From the NCBI GenBank assembly GCA_009780545.1, contig WQZW01000076.1, forward strand, positions 1 through 6,965: DNA of 6,965 bases. Direction: 5' to 3'. Position numbers and translations under genes: made by a program. Each line of letters begins with the position of its first letter. The stretch's first letter is position 1. The notes under the pieces are model-generated. The model did no database searches. It was not told the origin of the DNA and was given only the letters and a program-made list of their open reading frames with translations. The stretch comes from Treponema sp. (GTDB taxonomy: Bacteria > Spirochaetota > Spirochaetia > Treponematales > Breznakiellaceae). Below, piece by piece: positions 1-5,430 of this stretch.

Positions 1-21
1 GAGTTTTGCTATGCAAAACTC
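1..21. repeat. Perfect 9-bp inverted repeat, TAT loop
   Basis: GAGTTTTGC at 1-9 pairs with GCAAAACTC at 13-21, leaving a 3-nt loop. It touches the window edge, so the arms may be longer. It is the first of the array of 3-nt-loop hairpins. Confidence 0.75.
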
Positions 22-24
22 CGA

Positions 25-51
25 GGCCAATGCACCCACGGTGCATTGGCC
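25..51. repeat. Perfect 12-bp inverted repeat, CAC loop
   Basis: GGCCAATGCACC at 25-36 pairs exactly with GGTGCATTGGCC at 40-51, with a 3-nt loop at 37-39. It lies 3 bp from the preceding hairpin. A 12-bp perfect arm pair with this spacing is very unlikely by chance in a spacer this short. Confidence 0.8.
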
Positions 52-108
52 CGCCTTCGGCACGTAGCAATTCTTACGCTACCCCCCGAGCGGGGCACCA
101 AACAATCG

Positions 109-123
109 CACGGCGGAGCCGTG
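109..123. repeat. Perfect 6-bp inverted repeat, GGA loop
   Basis: CACGGC at 109-114 pairs with GCCGTG at 118-123 around a 3-nt loop. It is short and would be unremarkable alone; it is listed because it shares the 3-nt loop design of its neighbours. Confidence 0.55.
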
Positions 124-136
124 TAACCCGAGCGAA

Positions 137-175
137 TGCAACACGGTGTAGCAGAGATAAACTCCACCGTATGCA
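137..175. repeat. Imperfect stem with 16-nt loop
   Basis: ACGGTG at 143-148 pairs with CACCGT at 165-170. Outside this, TGCA at 137-140 pairs with TGCA at 172-175 after a small asymmetric internal loop of 2 nt versus 1 nt. The 16-nt loop makes it different from the tight hairpins on either side. Confidence 0.45.
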
Positions 176-188
176 AGTAAAGGCGTGA

Positions 189-200
189 GGGCTTTAGCCC
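189..200. repeat. Short hairpin GGGC-TTTA-GCCC
   Basis: GGGC at 189-192 pairs with GCCC at 197-200 around a 4-nt loop (an inner T-A pair could close it further). It is a small element of the same hairpin-rich region. Confidence 0.4.
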
Positions 201-253
201 GAGCAGCGTGCGGCCGCCCCGCAACGCCCCGCATCTCCCGTCAACCAAAGCAT

Positions 254-276
254 GGAGATTTGCCCCGCAAATCTCC
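254..276. repeat. Perfect 10-bp inverted repeat, CCC loop
   Basis: GGAGATTTGC at 254-263 pairs exactly with GCAAATCTCC at 267-276, loop 264-266. Its last base, C276, is also the first base of the next hairpin, so the two stems are directly abutted and could stack coaxially in RNA. Confidence 0.8.
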
Positions 277-306
277 TGAGTTCCAAGCCGTCGGCTTGGA
301 ACTCAG
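276..306. repeat. Perfect 14-bp hairpin across the ricT stop codon
   Basis: CTGAGTTCCAAGCC at 276-289 pairs exactly with GGCTTGGAACTCAG at 293-306, loop GTC at 290-292. The minus-strand ricT stop codon (TGA, 305-303) and the last base of its final sense codon lie inside one arm. In the transcript this is the first strong structure after the operon, so it may stabilise the mRNA 3' end or help stop RNA polymerase. There is no U-tract after it on the minus strand; the next element is another hairpin. A repeat element that inserted at the stop codon is an equal possibility. Confidence 0.8.
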
Positions 307-1361
307 GCCTCTTCTTCCTGGGCCTGGCCTTCCCGTGCCTGGTTCTTCACATGCCAGCGGTTTTCGATACGCTCGAAACTGTCGCTGGGCAGGGACAGCA
401 TGCGGCCGGTCGAATCGTTCATCCGAATCTGCCCGGTGATGACGTTCACGTCGGTAACGTTCCAGGTCGTGTTGTCGTGCAGGACACGGGAGCCGTTGTG
501 GGGCATCAGCCGAATCCGCTCGCTGTAAAAACTGTGTTCGTAGGAAAGACAGCAGAGCAGCCGCCCGCAGGAGCCGGATATCTTCATCGAGTTGAACGAC
601 AGGTTCTGGTCCTTGGCCATCTTGATGGAAACCGGCTTGAGCTTGCTGGAAACGGCATTGCAGCAGTAGCCCCGCCCGCAAATGCCGATCCCGGAAACCA
701 CCCTCGCCTCGTCCCTGGCCCCGATCTGCCGAAGCTCGATGCGGGCCTTGAAGATGGCGTTCAGGTCCTTCACCAAGTTGCGGAAATCGACCCGCGTTTC
801 GGCGGTAAAAAAGCAGATCAGCTTCAGTTCGTCGAACATGTAGTGGACGTTGACCAGCTTCATGTCCAACTTGTGCCGTTCTATCATGTCCTTGCAGGCC
901 CTGAACGCCTCTTCCTCCCTGGGACCGTTCAGGGCGGCCTTGCCGAGGTCCTCCTCGGTCGCCACCCGGTCCACGCAGCTTATCTCCGAGACATGGCTCT
1001 TGCAGGTTACCGGCCCGACGACCGTGGCGATATCCTTGCCGTAGCGGGTGGGCACGACCACGCTGGTCCCTGCTTCCAGGGGTTCGCCCCGGTAGATGGA
1101 ATAAAAGGTTTCCTGGGAGTAGGACAGCCGCAGTTTGTAAAGGGGCCCGTCCGACGAACCCGACGAATGGCAGTTGCCGCAACCGGACTTTACCTCCGGA
1201 AGGTCGCCTTCCTCCGGGCCCTCCCCGTAATCATCGCCGGTAGCCTCCGTCGTATCGTCTTCGAGGTAATCCTCAAAGAAGCCGTCTTCAAGAGAGCCGT
1301 CCTCCGGACCTTCGGTGTTTTCGAATTCCTCGGGGTCCTCTGTGTTTTCAATGGCACTCAT
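303..1361 (-). CDS. ricT: RicT/YaaT-family protein (PSP1 domain), predicted iron-sulfur protein
   Basis: This 352-residue protein belongs to the PSP1/YaaT family. In Bacillus subtilis, RicT acts in the cytoplasm with RicA and RicF in a complex that carries [4Fe-4S] clusters and directs RNase Y to particular mRNAs. The family signature is clear: CGRGYCC at residues 228-234 and CGRLLCC at 265-271, giving six clustered cysteines, followed by LSYE. The PSP1 core runs from about residue 74 to 330. Residues 1-58 form a very acidic extension rich in Glu and Asp, ending at a CGNC motif (61-64); I do not recognise this from the Bacillus protein. The ATG is supported by GAGGAA 4 nt upstream. It is the last gene of the operon, 15 nt after yaaR; in B. 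subtilis yaaR and yaaT flank holB, which is absent here. Family assignment is firm; the RNase Y role in this organism is inferred. Confidence 0.88.
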   Translation of the reverse strand: MSAIENTEDPEEFENTEGPEDGSLEDGFFEDYLEDDTTEATGDDYGEGPEEGDLPEVKSGCGNCHSSGSSDGPLYKLRLSYSQETFYSIYRGEPLEAGTSVVVPTRYGKDIATVVGPVTCKSHVSEISCVDRVATEEDLGKAALNGPREEEAFRACKDMIERHKLDMKLVNVHYMFDELKLICFFTAETRVDFRNLVKDLNAIFKARIELRQIGARDEARVVSGIGICGRGYCCNAVSSKLKPVSIKMAKDQNLSFNSMKISGSCGRLLCCLSYEHSFYSERIRLMPHNGSRVLHDNTTWNVTDVNVITGQIRMNDSTGRMLSLPSDSFERIENRWHVKNQAREGQAQEEEA

Positions 1362-1365
1362 AGCG

Positions 1366-1371
1366 TTCCTC
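1366..1371 (-). promoter_or_regulatory. Ribosome binding site of ricT
   Basis: GAGGAA on the minus strand lies 4 nt before the ATG at 1361 and within the 15-nt gap after yaaR. It supports the chosen start and independent loading of ribosomes at ricT. Confidence 0.65.
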
Positions 1372-1376
1372 GGATT

Positions 1377-1919
1377 TTATTGGAGTAAGTCTACCAAAAG
1401 CCCGGTGATCTCCTCAAGACGGGCCGCAATGTCCAACTGCGGCCGCTGACTCGACAGCAGCATCGCCGCCAACGTTTCAAGCCTTTCGTCGATAACCTGG
1501 ATCTTTGCGTAATCAAGCTGCTTCATCGCCTCGGGCGTTCCTCTCGGGCCCTTGTAGTTGGCCTTCAGGAAGCGGGGGATTCCGGTTTCCCTGCTCAGTT
1601 CGTAGCCGTTCTTGACGACGTAGTCCACGAAGTTCCGCACCGCCCGCTTGTAACGGAGAATCTCGTCGGGGAAGGGCCGTTTATGCAGGCTGTCCCCGGT
1701 ACTGCGGACCTCGTCCATCAGGAAGTCCAGCGTTTCCTCGCAGGCCGGAAGGCTCGGCGGCGATCCCAAGGTACCGGCTTGGTCGTTCCTGATCTGGGCG
1801 AAAAGCTTGGCGAAATCTACCTTCGGCGGCTTTTCGGTTTCCTTGCTCTTCTCGCTCTTGACATGGGCGTAGGCCTGGGGATTCATAAAGACCGAAGTAT
1901 CGACATCGACCTTTGCCAT
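1377..1919 (-). CDS. yaaR: YaaR family protein (DUF327)
   Basis: This 180-residue protein matches the YaaR/DUF327 family in length and pattern. The recognisable parts are the helical core around residues 60-108 (a TGDSL turn, then YKRAVRNFVDYVV) and the C-terminal helices around 137-180 ending in ITGLLVDLLQ, a typical family ending. The first 35 residues are polar and lysine-rich, probably disordered. No membrane segment or signal is visible, so it should be cytoplasmic. The molecular function of the family is unknown to me. Pairing with ricT is shared with the Firmicutes yaaR-holB-yaaT locus, which suggests a functional link. The start lies 3 nt after the bactofilin stop (TAG GCC ATG) with no good Shine-Dalgarno sequence, so translation is probably coupled to bactofilin. 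Confidence 0.8.
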   Translation of the reverse strand: MAKVDVDTSVFMNPQAYAHVKSEKSKETEKPPKVDFAKLFAQIRNDQAGTLGSPPSLPACEETLDFLMDEVRSTGDSLHKRPFPDEILRYKRAVRNFVDYVVKNGYELSRETGIPRFLKANYKGPRGTPEAMKQLDYAKIQVIDERLETLAAMLLSSQRPQLDIAARLEEITGLLVDLLQ

Positions 1920-1922
1920 GGC

Positions 1923-2351
1923 CTACACCGTTTTTCCGAAAACCGGCAGGACGGACTTTATCCCTTCCGCATCCCGGTACTCGCGCACCGTCCGCTCCCA
2001 TTCCTCTTCCTCCGGGCAAACCAGTATCTTGCCATGGATCACGCAACCGTTGTCCGCCTGGATTCTTCGGGTGATGATGTCCCCGAGGATGAGCGCCGAG
2101 GAAAGCACCAACAGGGATTCCTCGGCAATGACGTTGCCGCAGACGACCCCGCCCACGGTAATCGCCGTACCGGAAACGTCGCTCTTTACCCTCGCCTGCT
2201 CGCCGATGACCACCCGCCCGGCCGAGTTGACGTTACCGGAGACATTACCGTCTATCCGGGTAAAACCGGCACTTACAATGTCGCCTTCGAGGGTTGTGTT
2301 GGGACCAATGATAGTGTTGATGGAAAATTCGCCGGGCCTACGGGAAGACAT
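1923..2351 (-). CDS. Bactofilin (polymer-forming cytoskeletal protein)
   Basis: This 142-residue protein has the bactofilin (DUF583) form: a short polar N-terminus, then a right-handed beta-helix made of short glycine/valine repeats from about residue 12 to 112. Typical rungs are IIGPNTTLEGDI near the start, then IDGNVSGNV and ILGDIITRRI. Residues 113-142 form an acidic tail (EEEEWER) of the usual short unstructured kind. Bactofilins polymerise without nucleotide into filaments or sheets, often at the inner membrane, and position cell-wall enzymes; examples are CcmA with the M23 enzyme Csd1 in Helicobacter and BacA with the M23 enzyme LmdC in Hyphomonas. Lying 10 nt after an M23 gene fits this. 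There is no clear Shine-Dalgarno sequence in front of its ATG, so it may depend on translation of the M23 gene. Confidence 0.9.
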   Translation of the reverse strand: MSSRRPGEFSINTIIGPNTTLEGDIVSAGFTRIDGNVSGNVNSAGRVVIGEQARVKSDVSGTAITVGGVVCGNVIAEESLLVLSSALILGDIITRRIQADNGCVIHGKILVCPEEEEWERTVREYRDAEGIKSVLPVFGKTV

Positions 2352-2361
2352 GGCCGGCCCG

Positions 2362-3393
2362 CTAGCGTCGTCCCCACCATGAGGAACGGATTTTCATGTA
2401 CTGATACGGATCGACAATGTCCGATCCCACGATAACCTCGTAATGGAGATGGGGACCCGTGGAAAGCCCCGTGTTGCCGATGTTTCCGATCACGTCACCC
2501 TGCTGAACCCGTTGCCCAAGGCGGACCCTGGCCGAAAGAAGATGCGCATACCGGGTAAAGTAGCCGTGCTTGTGCCTGATGATGACGTAGTTGCCGTAAC
2601 CGGACGGATCGCTTTCCACGAGGTGGACGATGCCGTCGGCACTCGCAACCACCGCATCCCCGGAACGCCCGGTGGAAATGTCGATTCCGGTGTGGATGTA
2701 GGGCTGGCCGCCGAAGGGATGCCGGTTATTCCCGAAGTGCATGGTAATCCTGCCGACTCCGCCGGCCACGGGCCAGATGCTGGGAATCTCCGAAAGGATG
2801 ACGCTGTTGGCCCCCAACGCCGCCCCGACTTCCCTGACCGGCTCTATGGCACCGGAAAGGTAGGAAGCCAGTCGCCGCATGTCGTCGACCTCGTGCAGGG
2901 TACCCTCGGGCGTTTCCCGTATACTAAAGAAGGAATTCAGGTCGCCGGAGCCGGAATCGCCTGAAACGGAGGCGGAATTCGGGCCGATGGTCGAAAGAAC
3001 GCCGGAAAGCGCCGCCTCGAAGTTCCTGGCCTGAAGAAGAAGGTTGCCCATCTCGTCCCGCATCTTGTCGAGGCTGGCCTGCCTCTCCTGAAGCTGGCTG
3101 CTGGAAGTGGAAAGCGCGACACGGGTATCGTTGTAGTTGGCCCCGTACCAGAAAAAAGCCCCGATTATGCCACCGGTAACCAGGAAGAAGCACACTATGG
3201 AGAGAATGTTCACACGGAAGTTGTAGACTTTCTTTTCCGAATGGGGAACGAAAACCACGGTATAACGCCGCACGAAGAAGTTCCCGAAGGCACGAAGCCC
3301 CCTGCCCAATCCCCCGCCCGCGACAGCGGCCATCCTGCCCAGCCTTTTGATCAAACTGTTCTCCAGCTGCCTATAACTCAGAACCCTGGGCAT
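2362..3393 (-). CDS. Membrane-anchored M23 peptidoglycan metallopeptidase
   Basis: This 343-residue protein is a bitopic inner-membrane enzyme. Residues 1-61 are cytoplasmic, including VVFVPHSEKKVYNFRV (46-61), a stretch I recall from M23 proteins coded beside bactofilins and a plausible contact site. A transmembrane segment spans about 62-84, then a coiled coil about 88-132. The periplasmic LytM domain covers about 209-332. Zinc ligands are H234 and D238 (HTGID) and H317, with catalytic H284 (YAH) and H315 of HLH, so the enzyme should be active and cut peptide crosslinks in peptidoglycan. The start at MPRV is chosen because AAAGGAG lies 6 nt upstream; an in-frame ATG at 3426 would add 11 residues but lacks such a site. 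It is the first gene of the operon and probably the partner of the following bactofilin in local cell-wall shaping. Confidence 0.92.
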   Translation of the reverse strand: MPRVLSYRQLENSLIKRLGRMAAVAGGGLGRGLRAFGNFFVRRYTVVFVPHSEKKVYNFRVNILSIVCFFLVTGGIIGAFFWYGANYNDTRVALSTSSSQLQERQASLDKMRDEMGNLLLQARNFEAALSGVLSTIGPNSASVSGDSGSGDLNSFFSIRETPEGTLHEVDDMRRLASYLSGAIEPVREVGAALGANSVILSEIPSIWPVAGGVGRITMHFGNNRHPFGGQPYIHTGIDISTGRSGDAVVASADGIVHLVESDPSGYGNYVIIRHKHGYFTRYAHLLSARVRLGQRVQQGDVIGNIGNTGLSTGPHLHYEVIVGSDIVDPYQYMKIRSSWWGRR

Positions 3394-3527
3394 GACCCAC
3401 TCCTTTCTCCATAAGTAGGGTATCATACCGATCCATTATGCGCAACCGGCCAGCCCTCTCCTTGCAATGGCATCCGCCGGTCCGTGCCGGCAAATGCGTC
3501 GTCGGCGGGATTCTCCCCTAGCCGGCT
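3394..3527 (-). promoter_or_regulatory. Long 5' leader of the M23-bactofilin operon
   Basis: From the inferred transcription start (about 3527) to the M23 ATG is about 134 nt. The very 5' end can form a hairpin: CGGC and GGG at 3524-3521 and 3518-3516 pair with 3509-3503 (minus-strand sense), with a 2-nt bulge. A second small stem pairs 3491-3487 with 3480-3476 around a 6-nt loop. I do not recognise a known riboswitch. The structures may protect the mRNA or hold a regulatory site. Confidence 0.4.
3400..3406 (-). promoter_or_regulatory. Ribosome binding site deciding the M23 start
   Basis: AAAGGAG on the minus strand, 6 nt before the ATG at 3393. It is the strongest Shine-Dalgarno match in the operon and favours this start over the ATG at 3426. 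Confidence 0.8.
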
Positions 3528-3533
3528 ACTCCA

Positions 3534-3562
3534 ATCATACTATGATCGGCATAAACTGTCAA
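3534..3562 (-). promoter_or_regulatory. Sigma-70 promoter of the M23-bactofilin-yaaR-ricT operon
   Basis: On the minus strand the -35 box is TTGACA (3562-3557), an exact consensus match, and the -10 box is TATGAT (3539-3534), one base from consensus. The spacer is exactly 17 nt. Transcription should start near 3527. No other strong promoter is visible between it and ricT, so all four genes are probably driven from here, at a high constitutive level. Confidence 0.8.
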
Positions 3563-3975
3563 CATCTACACTGAAACCTTCTCTTCCTAATATAGATAAA
3601 CCGAACCGACGGCCTTCCGTTACGGATCGGGGCCGGAATTTGGCGGCAATTCGGATTCTCGGGGGATTTGTACCGGGAAAGTATCTCCGGACGTCAAAAT
3701 GGCGGACGGGGAGAGGGGAAGCGGGCGGAAGTCGCCCTGAACGCCCGGGATGATCGATACGAGGAAAGAAATCCCCCGCATGTGAATAAAATAGTCAATT
3801 CCACAAAAAAATAAAATTGAAGATAAACATTTCAAGAATAATTTTACGGACGATACCTCGGTTCGGCCCGAAACCGTTCCCCGCATCGGGATTTAACCGG
3901 CATTTCCGGAAAGTTTGATGGATTTTAAGAAAAAGCGAGATATGGGATACGGTAAATATCCTTGTCCGCCTCAAT
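3563..3975. other. Divergent intergenic region, no gene seen
   Basis: This spacer lies between the operon promoter and the SPOR-gene promoter. Positions 3600-3770 resemble the GC-rich bulk, while about 3775-4011 is clearly AT-richer with A- and T-runs. Reading frames here are short, lack ribosome binding sites and show no family resemblance. There are small imperfect stems (for example CCCG/CGGG near 3886-3896 and CCGG/CCGG near 3897-3910). A weak plus-strand box pair, TTGAAG near 3818 with TAATTT 16 nt downstream, could be a second promoter, but the match is poor. Confidence 0.55.
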
Positions 3976-4005
3976 TTGAAAACAACCTTACCAGTGAATT
4001 ATACT
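3976..4005 (+). promoter_or_regulatory. Promoter of the SPOR-domain gene, +1 at its ATG
   Basis: TTGAAA at 3976-3981 and TATACT at 4000-4005 form a good sigma-70 pair with an 18-nt spacer. The expected start of transcription, about 7 nt after the -10 box, falls on 4012, the A of the ATG of the SPOR gene. No Shine-Dalgarno sequence lies before that ATG, which fits a leaderless mRNA. The TTG at 3976 is open in the same frame but is more likely part of the -35 box than a start codon. Confidence 0.6.
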
Positions 4006-4011
4006 AAATTT

Positions 4012-5430
4012 ATGAACAAGGACAGGCACCGATTTCCCATTTTTTTTCTGGTTCTGTGCGTTTCCGGTTTATGCCATGCGAACGACATGCCGGCAGGCAT
4101 AGTGGGAAACATTCCCGCACCGGACGACGATAGATTCTACCGAATTCAGGTCGGGGCTTTCAGGTATGCGAGCAATGCCGCGAAAGCGTTCGAGGCACTG
4201 AGCGCCGGCGGGCTTGCCGCGACCTTCGAGAACACCGGAAATTTGGTAAGGGTCCTCGTCCCCGACATTCCCGCCGCCGACGTGCCGGCCACGCTGGTAA
4301 CCCTGCGGCGGCTGGGGTTTGACAGCGTGTGGATCAGGAGAGGCGAACCGTCCTTGCTTGCGGCCTCCCCTCCGTTGCCGCCTCCGCCGGCAATCCCCCC
4401 GCAGGAGCCCGATCCGGGACCTCCGGTTCCGCCTTTGCCCGCAGATATTGCGGAACTCGTCCTGCCGCCGCCTGAAGCGAGGGAAATCGGCCACCGCACG
4501 GTGCGGGTGGGCGAAACGGCGAGCCTTTCGTCCCTGGCCGAGGATTTCGACGCGCCGTCATGGACAAGCAGCGTGCCGGAGATTCTTGCCGTGGACCCGG
4601 AGGGAAACATTACCGGCCTGGCAATCGGGAATGCGTTCGTCGAGGTAAGCGGGACGGAATTCATCGCCGTGGCCGTGGTTCCCTCGGAATCCTTCTTCGT
4701 GGTCTCGGCCGACAAGACGGTGCTTCTTCCGCCCGAAAGCAGGGTGCAGGGCAACGGTTCCGACCCGAGCGGTTACAGGACGGAACCCACCTTCCGCCTT
4801 GCGTACAAGTTCCGCAACAGCGGCGAGACGTACGGGGCCAGCGGCGGGAACGGCGGGATCGACATACTGGCCAGGGCCGCCAATTTCGAATGGGTCTGGA
4901 CGACTTTCGGACGGGGCGGCTGGTTCTACAGCCTCAACGGGGTCATGCACGAGATGGTCGACGGGTTTCAGAGGGACGAGGAAACCGGAGTCGAGCTTAC
5001 CCTGCTTCCGGAGTTCGTCTACGAAGAGGGAACGCCTTTCCTGCAATTGCGGCATGTCCTCCGCAATCCGGGCAAGGCCGCGGTAACCGGCCAGAAGTTC
5101 GGTGCCTCCGCCGACGTGATGATTGCCAATAACGATAATGCGTCCCTTATGCTTACTCCCGAAGGTGCCCGGATGACCGATCCGGGCAGCTCGATGGAAC
5201 TGTCCTTCATAGGACTTCAGGGAACCGGGATTACCCCCGTCGATACCTTGTGGCTGGGCACATGGGCCGGAGGCCTGCACCTGGACTACGTCTACTCGGA
5301 CATGCGGAACGACGTCCTCAGGCAGGACAGCGCGATGGCTTTTTCGTTTCAGAACATCGATCTCGAACCCGGCGGGGAAAAGGAATTCGTCGTCAGGTTC
5401 ACGCTGACACGAACCGGCGGCCGACCCTAG
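4012..5430 (+). CDS. Exported SPOR-domain protein with Ig-like and unknown beta-rich domain
   Basis: The protein has 472 residues from the ATG at 4012. Residues 1-23 are a signal peptide: NKDRHR, a hydrophobic core, and cleavage probably after CHA. A SPOR domain follows at about 41-110, with YRIQVGAF and the usual alternating pattern; SPOR domains bind glycan strands stripped of stem peptides. Residues 119-157 are a proline-rich linker. Residues 159-223 look like a Big_2-type Ig fold (TVRVGETASL; VDPEGNITGLAIGNAFVEV). Residues about 255-467 form a beta-rich, Trp/Gly-rich domain of unknown role; its GQKFGASADVMIANND stretch reminds me of domains in Gram-positive surface proteins. There is no second membrane anchor, so it should be periplasmic or surface-exposed. 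SPOR placed just after the signal peptide is unusual, as most are C-terminal. The gene is divergent from the M23 operon and its stop overlaps that of lptG. Domain calls are by eye; function is unknown. Confidence 0.82.
   Translation: MNKDRHRFPIFFLVLCVSGLCHANDMPAGIVGNIPAPDDDRFYRIQVGAFRYASNAAKAFEALSAGGLAATFENTGNLVRVLVPDIPAADVPATLVTLRRLGFDSVWIRRGEPSLLAASPPLPPPPAIPPQEPDPGPPVPPLPADIAELVLPPPEAREIGHRTVRVGETASLSSLAEDFDAPSWTSSVPEILAVDPEGNITGLAIGNAFVEVSGTEFIAVAVVPSESFFVVSADKTVLLPPESRVQGNGSDPSGYRTEPTFRLAYKFRNSGETYGASGGNGGIDILARAANFEWVWTTFGRGGWFYSLNGVMHEMVDGFQRDEETGVELTLLPEFVYEEGTPFLQLRHVLRNPGKAAVTGQKFGASADVMIANNDNASLMLTPEGARMTDPGSSMELSFIGLQGTGITPVDTLWLGTWAGGLHLDYVYSDMRNDVLRQDSAMAFSFQNIDLEPGGEKEFVVRFTLTRTGGRP

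Larger units (their letters stand above)
1..302. other. Non-coding region packed with short inverted repeats
   Basis: This stretch lies beyond the 3' end of the minus-strand operon and holds no convincing gene. It contains a series of short inverted repeats: 1-21, 25-51, 109-123, 143-170, 189-200, 254-276 and 276-306, plus weaker ones such as GTAGC/GCTAC around 64-80 and CCCC/GGGG at 84-95. Five of the main seven have perfect arms and a 3-nt loop. A 9-bp direct repeat, CGCCCCGCA, occurs at 215-223 and 225-233. The density of hairpins suggests a composite repeat element or structured RNA rather than random spacer. No poly-T run follows any of the stems on either strand, so a classic intrinsic terminator is not evident. 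Confidence 0.7.

Noticed and set aside
9..248. Short minus-strand frame of 79 codons in the hairpin region
   Set aside because: Its sequence follows the inverted repeats, has an Arg/Cys/Pro-rich composition typical of non-coding GC-rich DNA, and lacks a ribosome binding site.
276..306. Classic Rho-independent terminator for the operon
   Set aside because: The 14-bp stem is strong but no T-run follows it on either strand; kept only as a hairpin repeat with a possible 3'-end role.
252..1388. Long open frame on the plus strand (378 codons) opposite ricT
   Set aside because: The minus-strand frame gives a recognisable RicT with all signature cysteines; the plus-strand product has no family resemblance and no ribosome binding site, and long antisense frames are expected in GC-rich DNA.
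3423..3473. Leader peptide of 16 codons (ATG at 3473, TGA at 3425-3423) whose stop overlaps the upstream in-frame M23 ATG at 3426
   Set aside because: The ATGA overlap is suggestive of coupling, but neither start has a Shine-Dalgarno sequence and the peptide has no run of regulatory codons.
3620..3886. Minus-strand frame of 88 codons in the divergent spacer
   Set aside because: It has one hydrophobic patch but no ribosome binding site, its second half is proline/serine-rich noise, and it starts in an area of small palindromes.
3976..4011. TTG at 3976 as the start of the SPOR gene
   Set aside because: It would put 12 polar residues before the signal peptide and has no ribosome binding site; TTGAAA there fits a -35 box better.
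4012..4080. Lipoprotein signal on the SPOR protein (cysteine at residue 21)
   Set aside because: The residue before the cysteine is Leu, not the usual Gly, Ala or Ser, and CHA three residues on fits signal peptidase I better; spirochaetal lipoboxes are loose, so it is not fully excluded.
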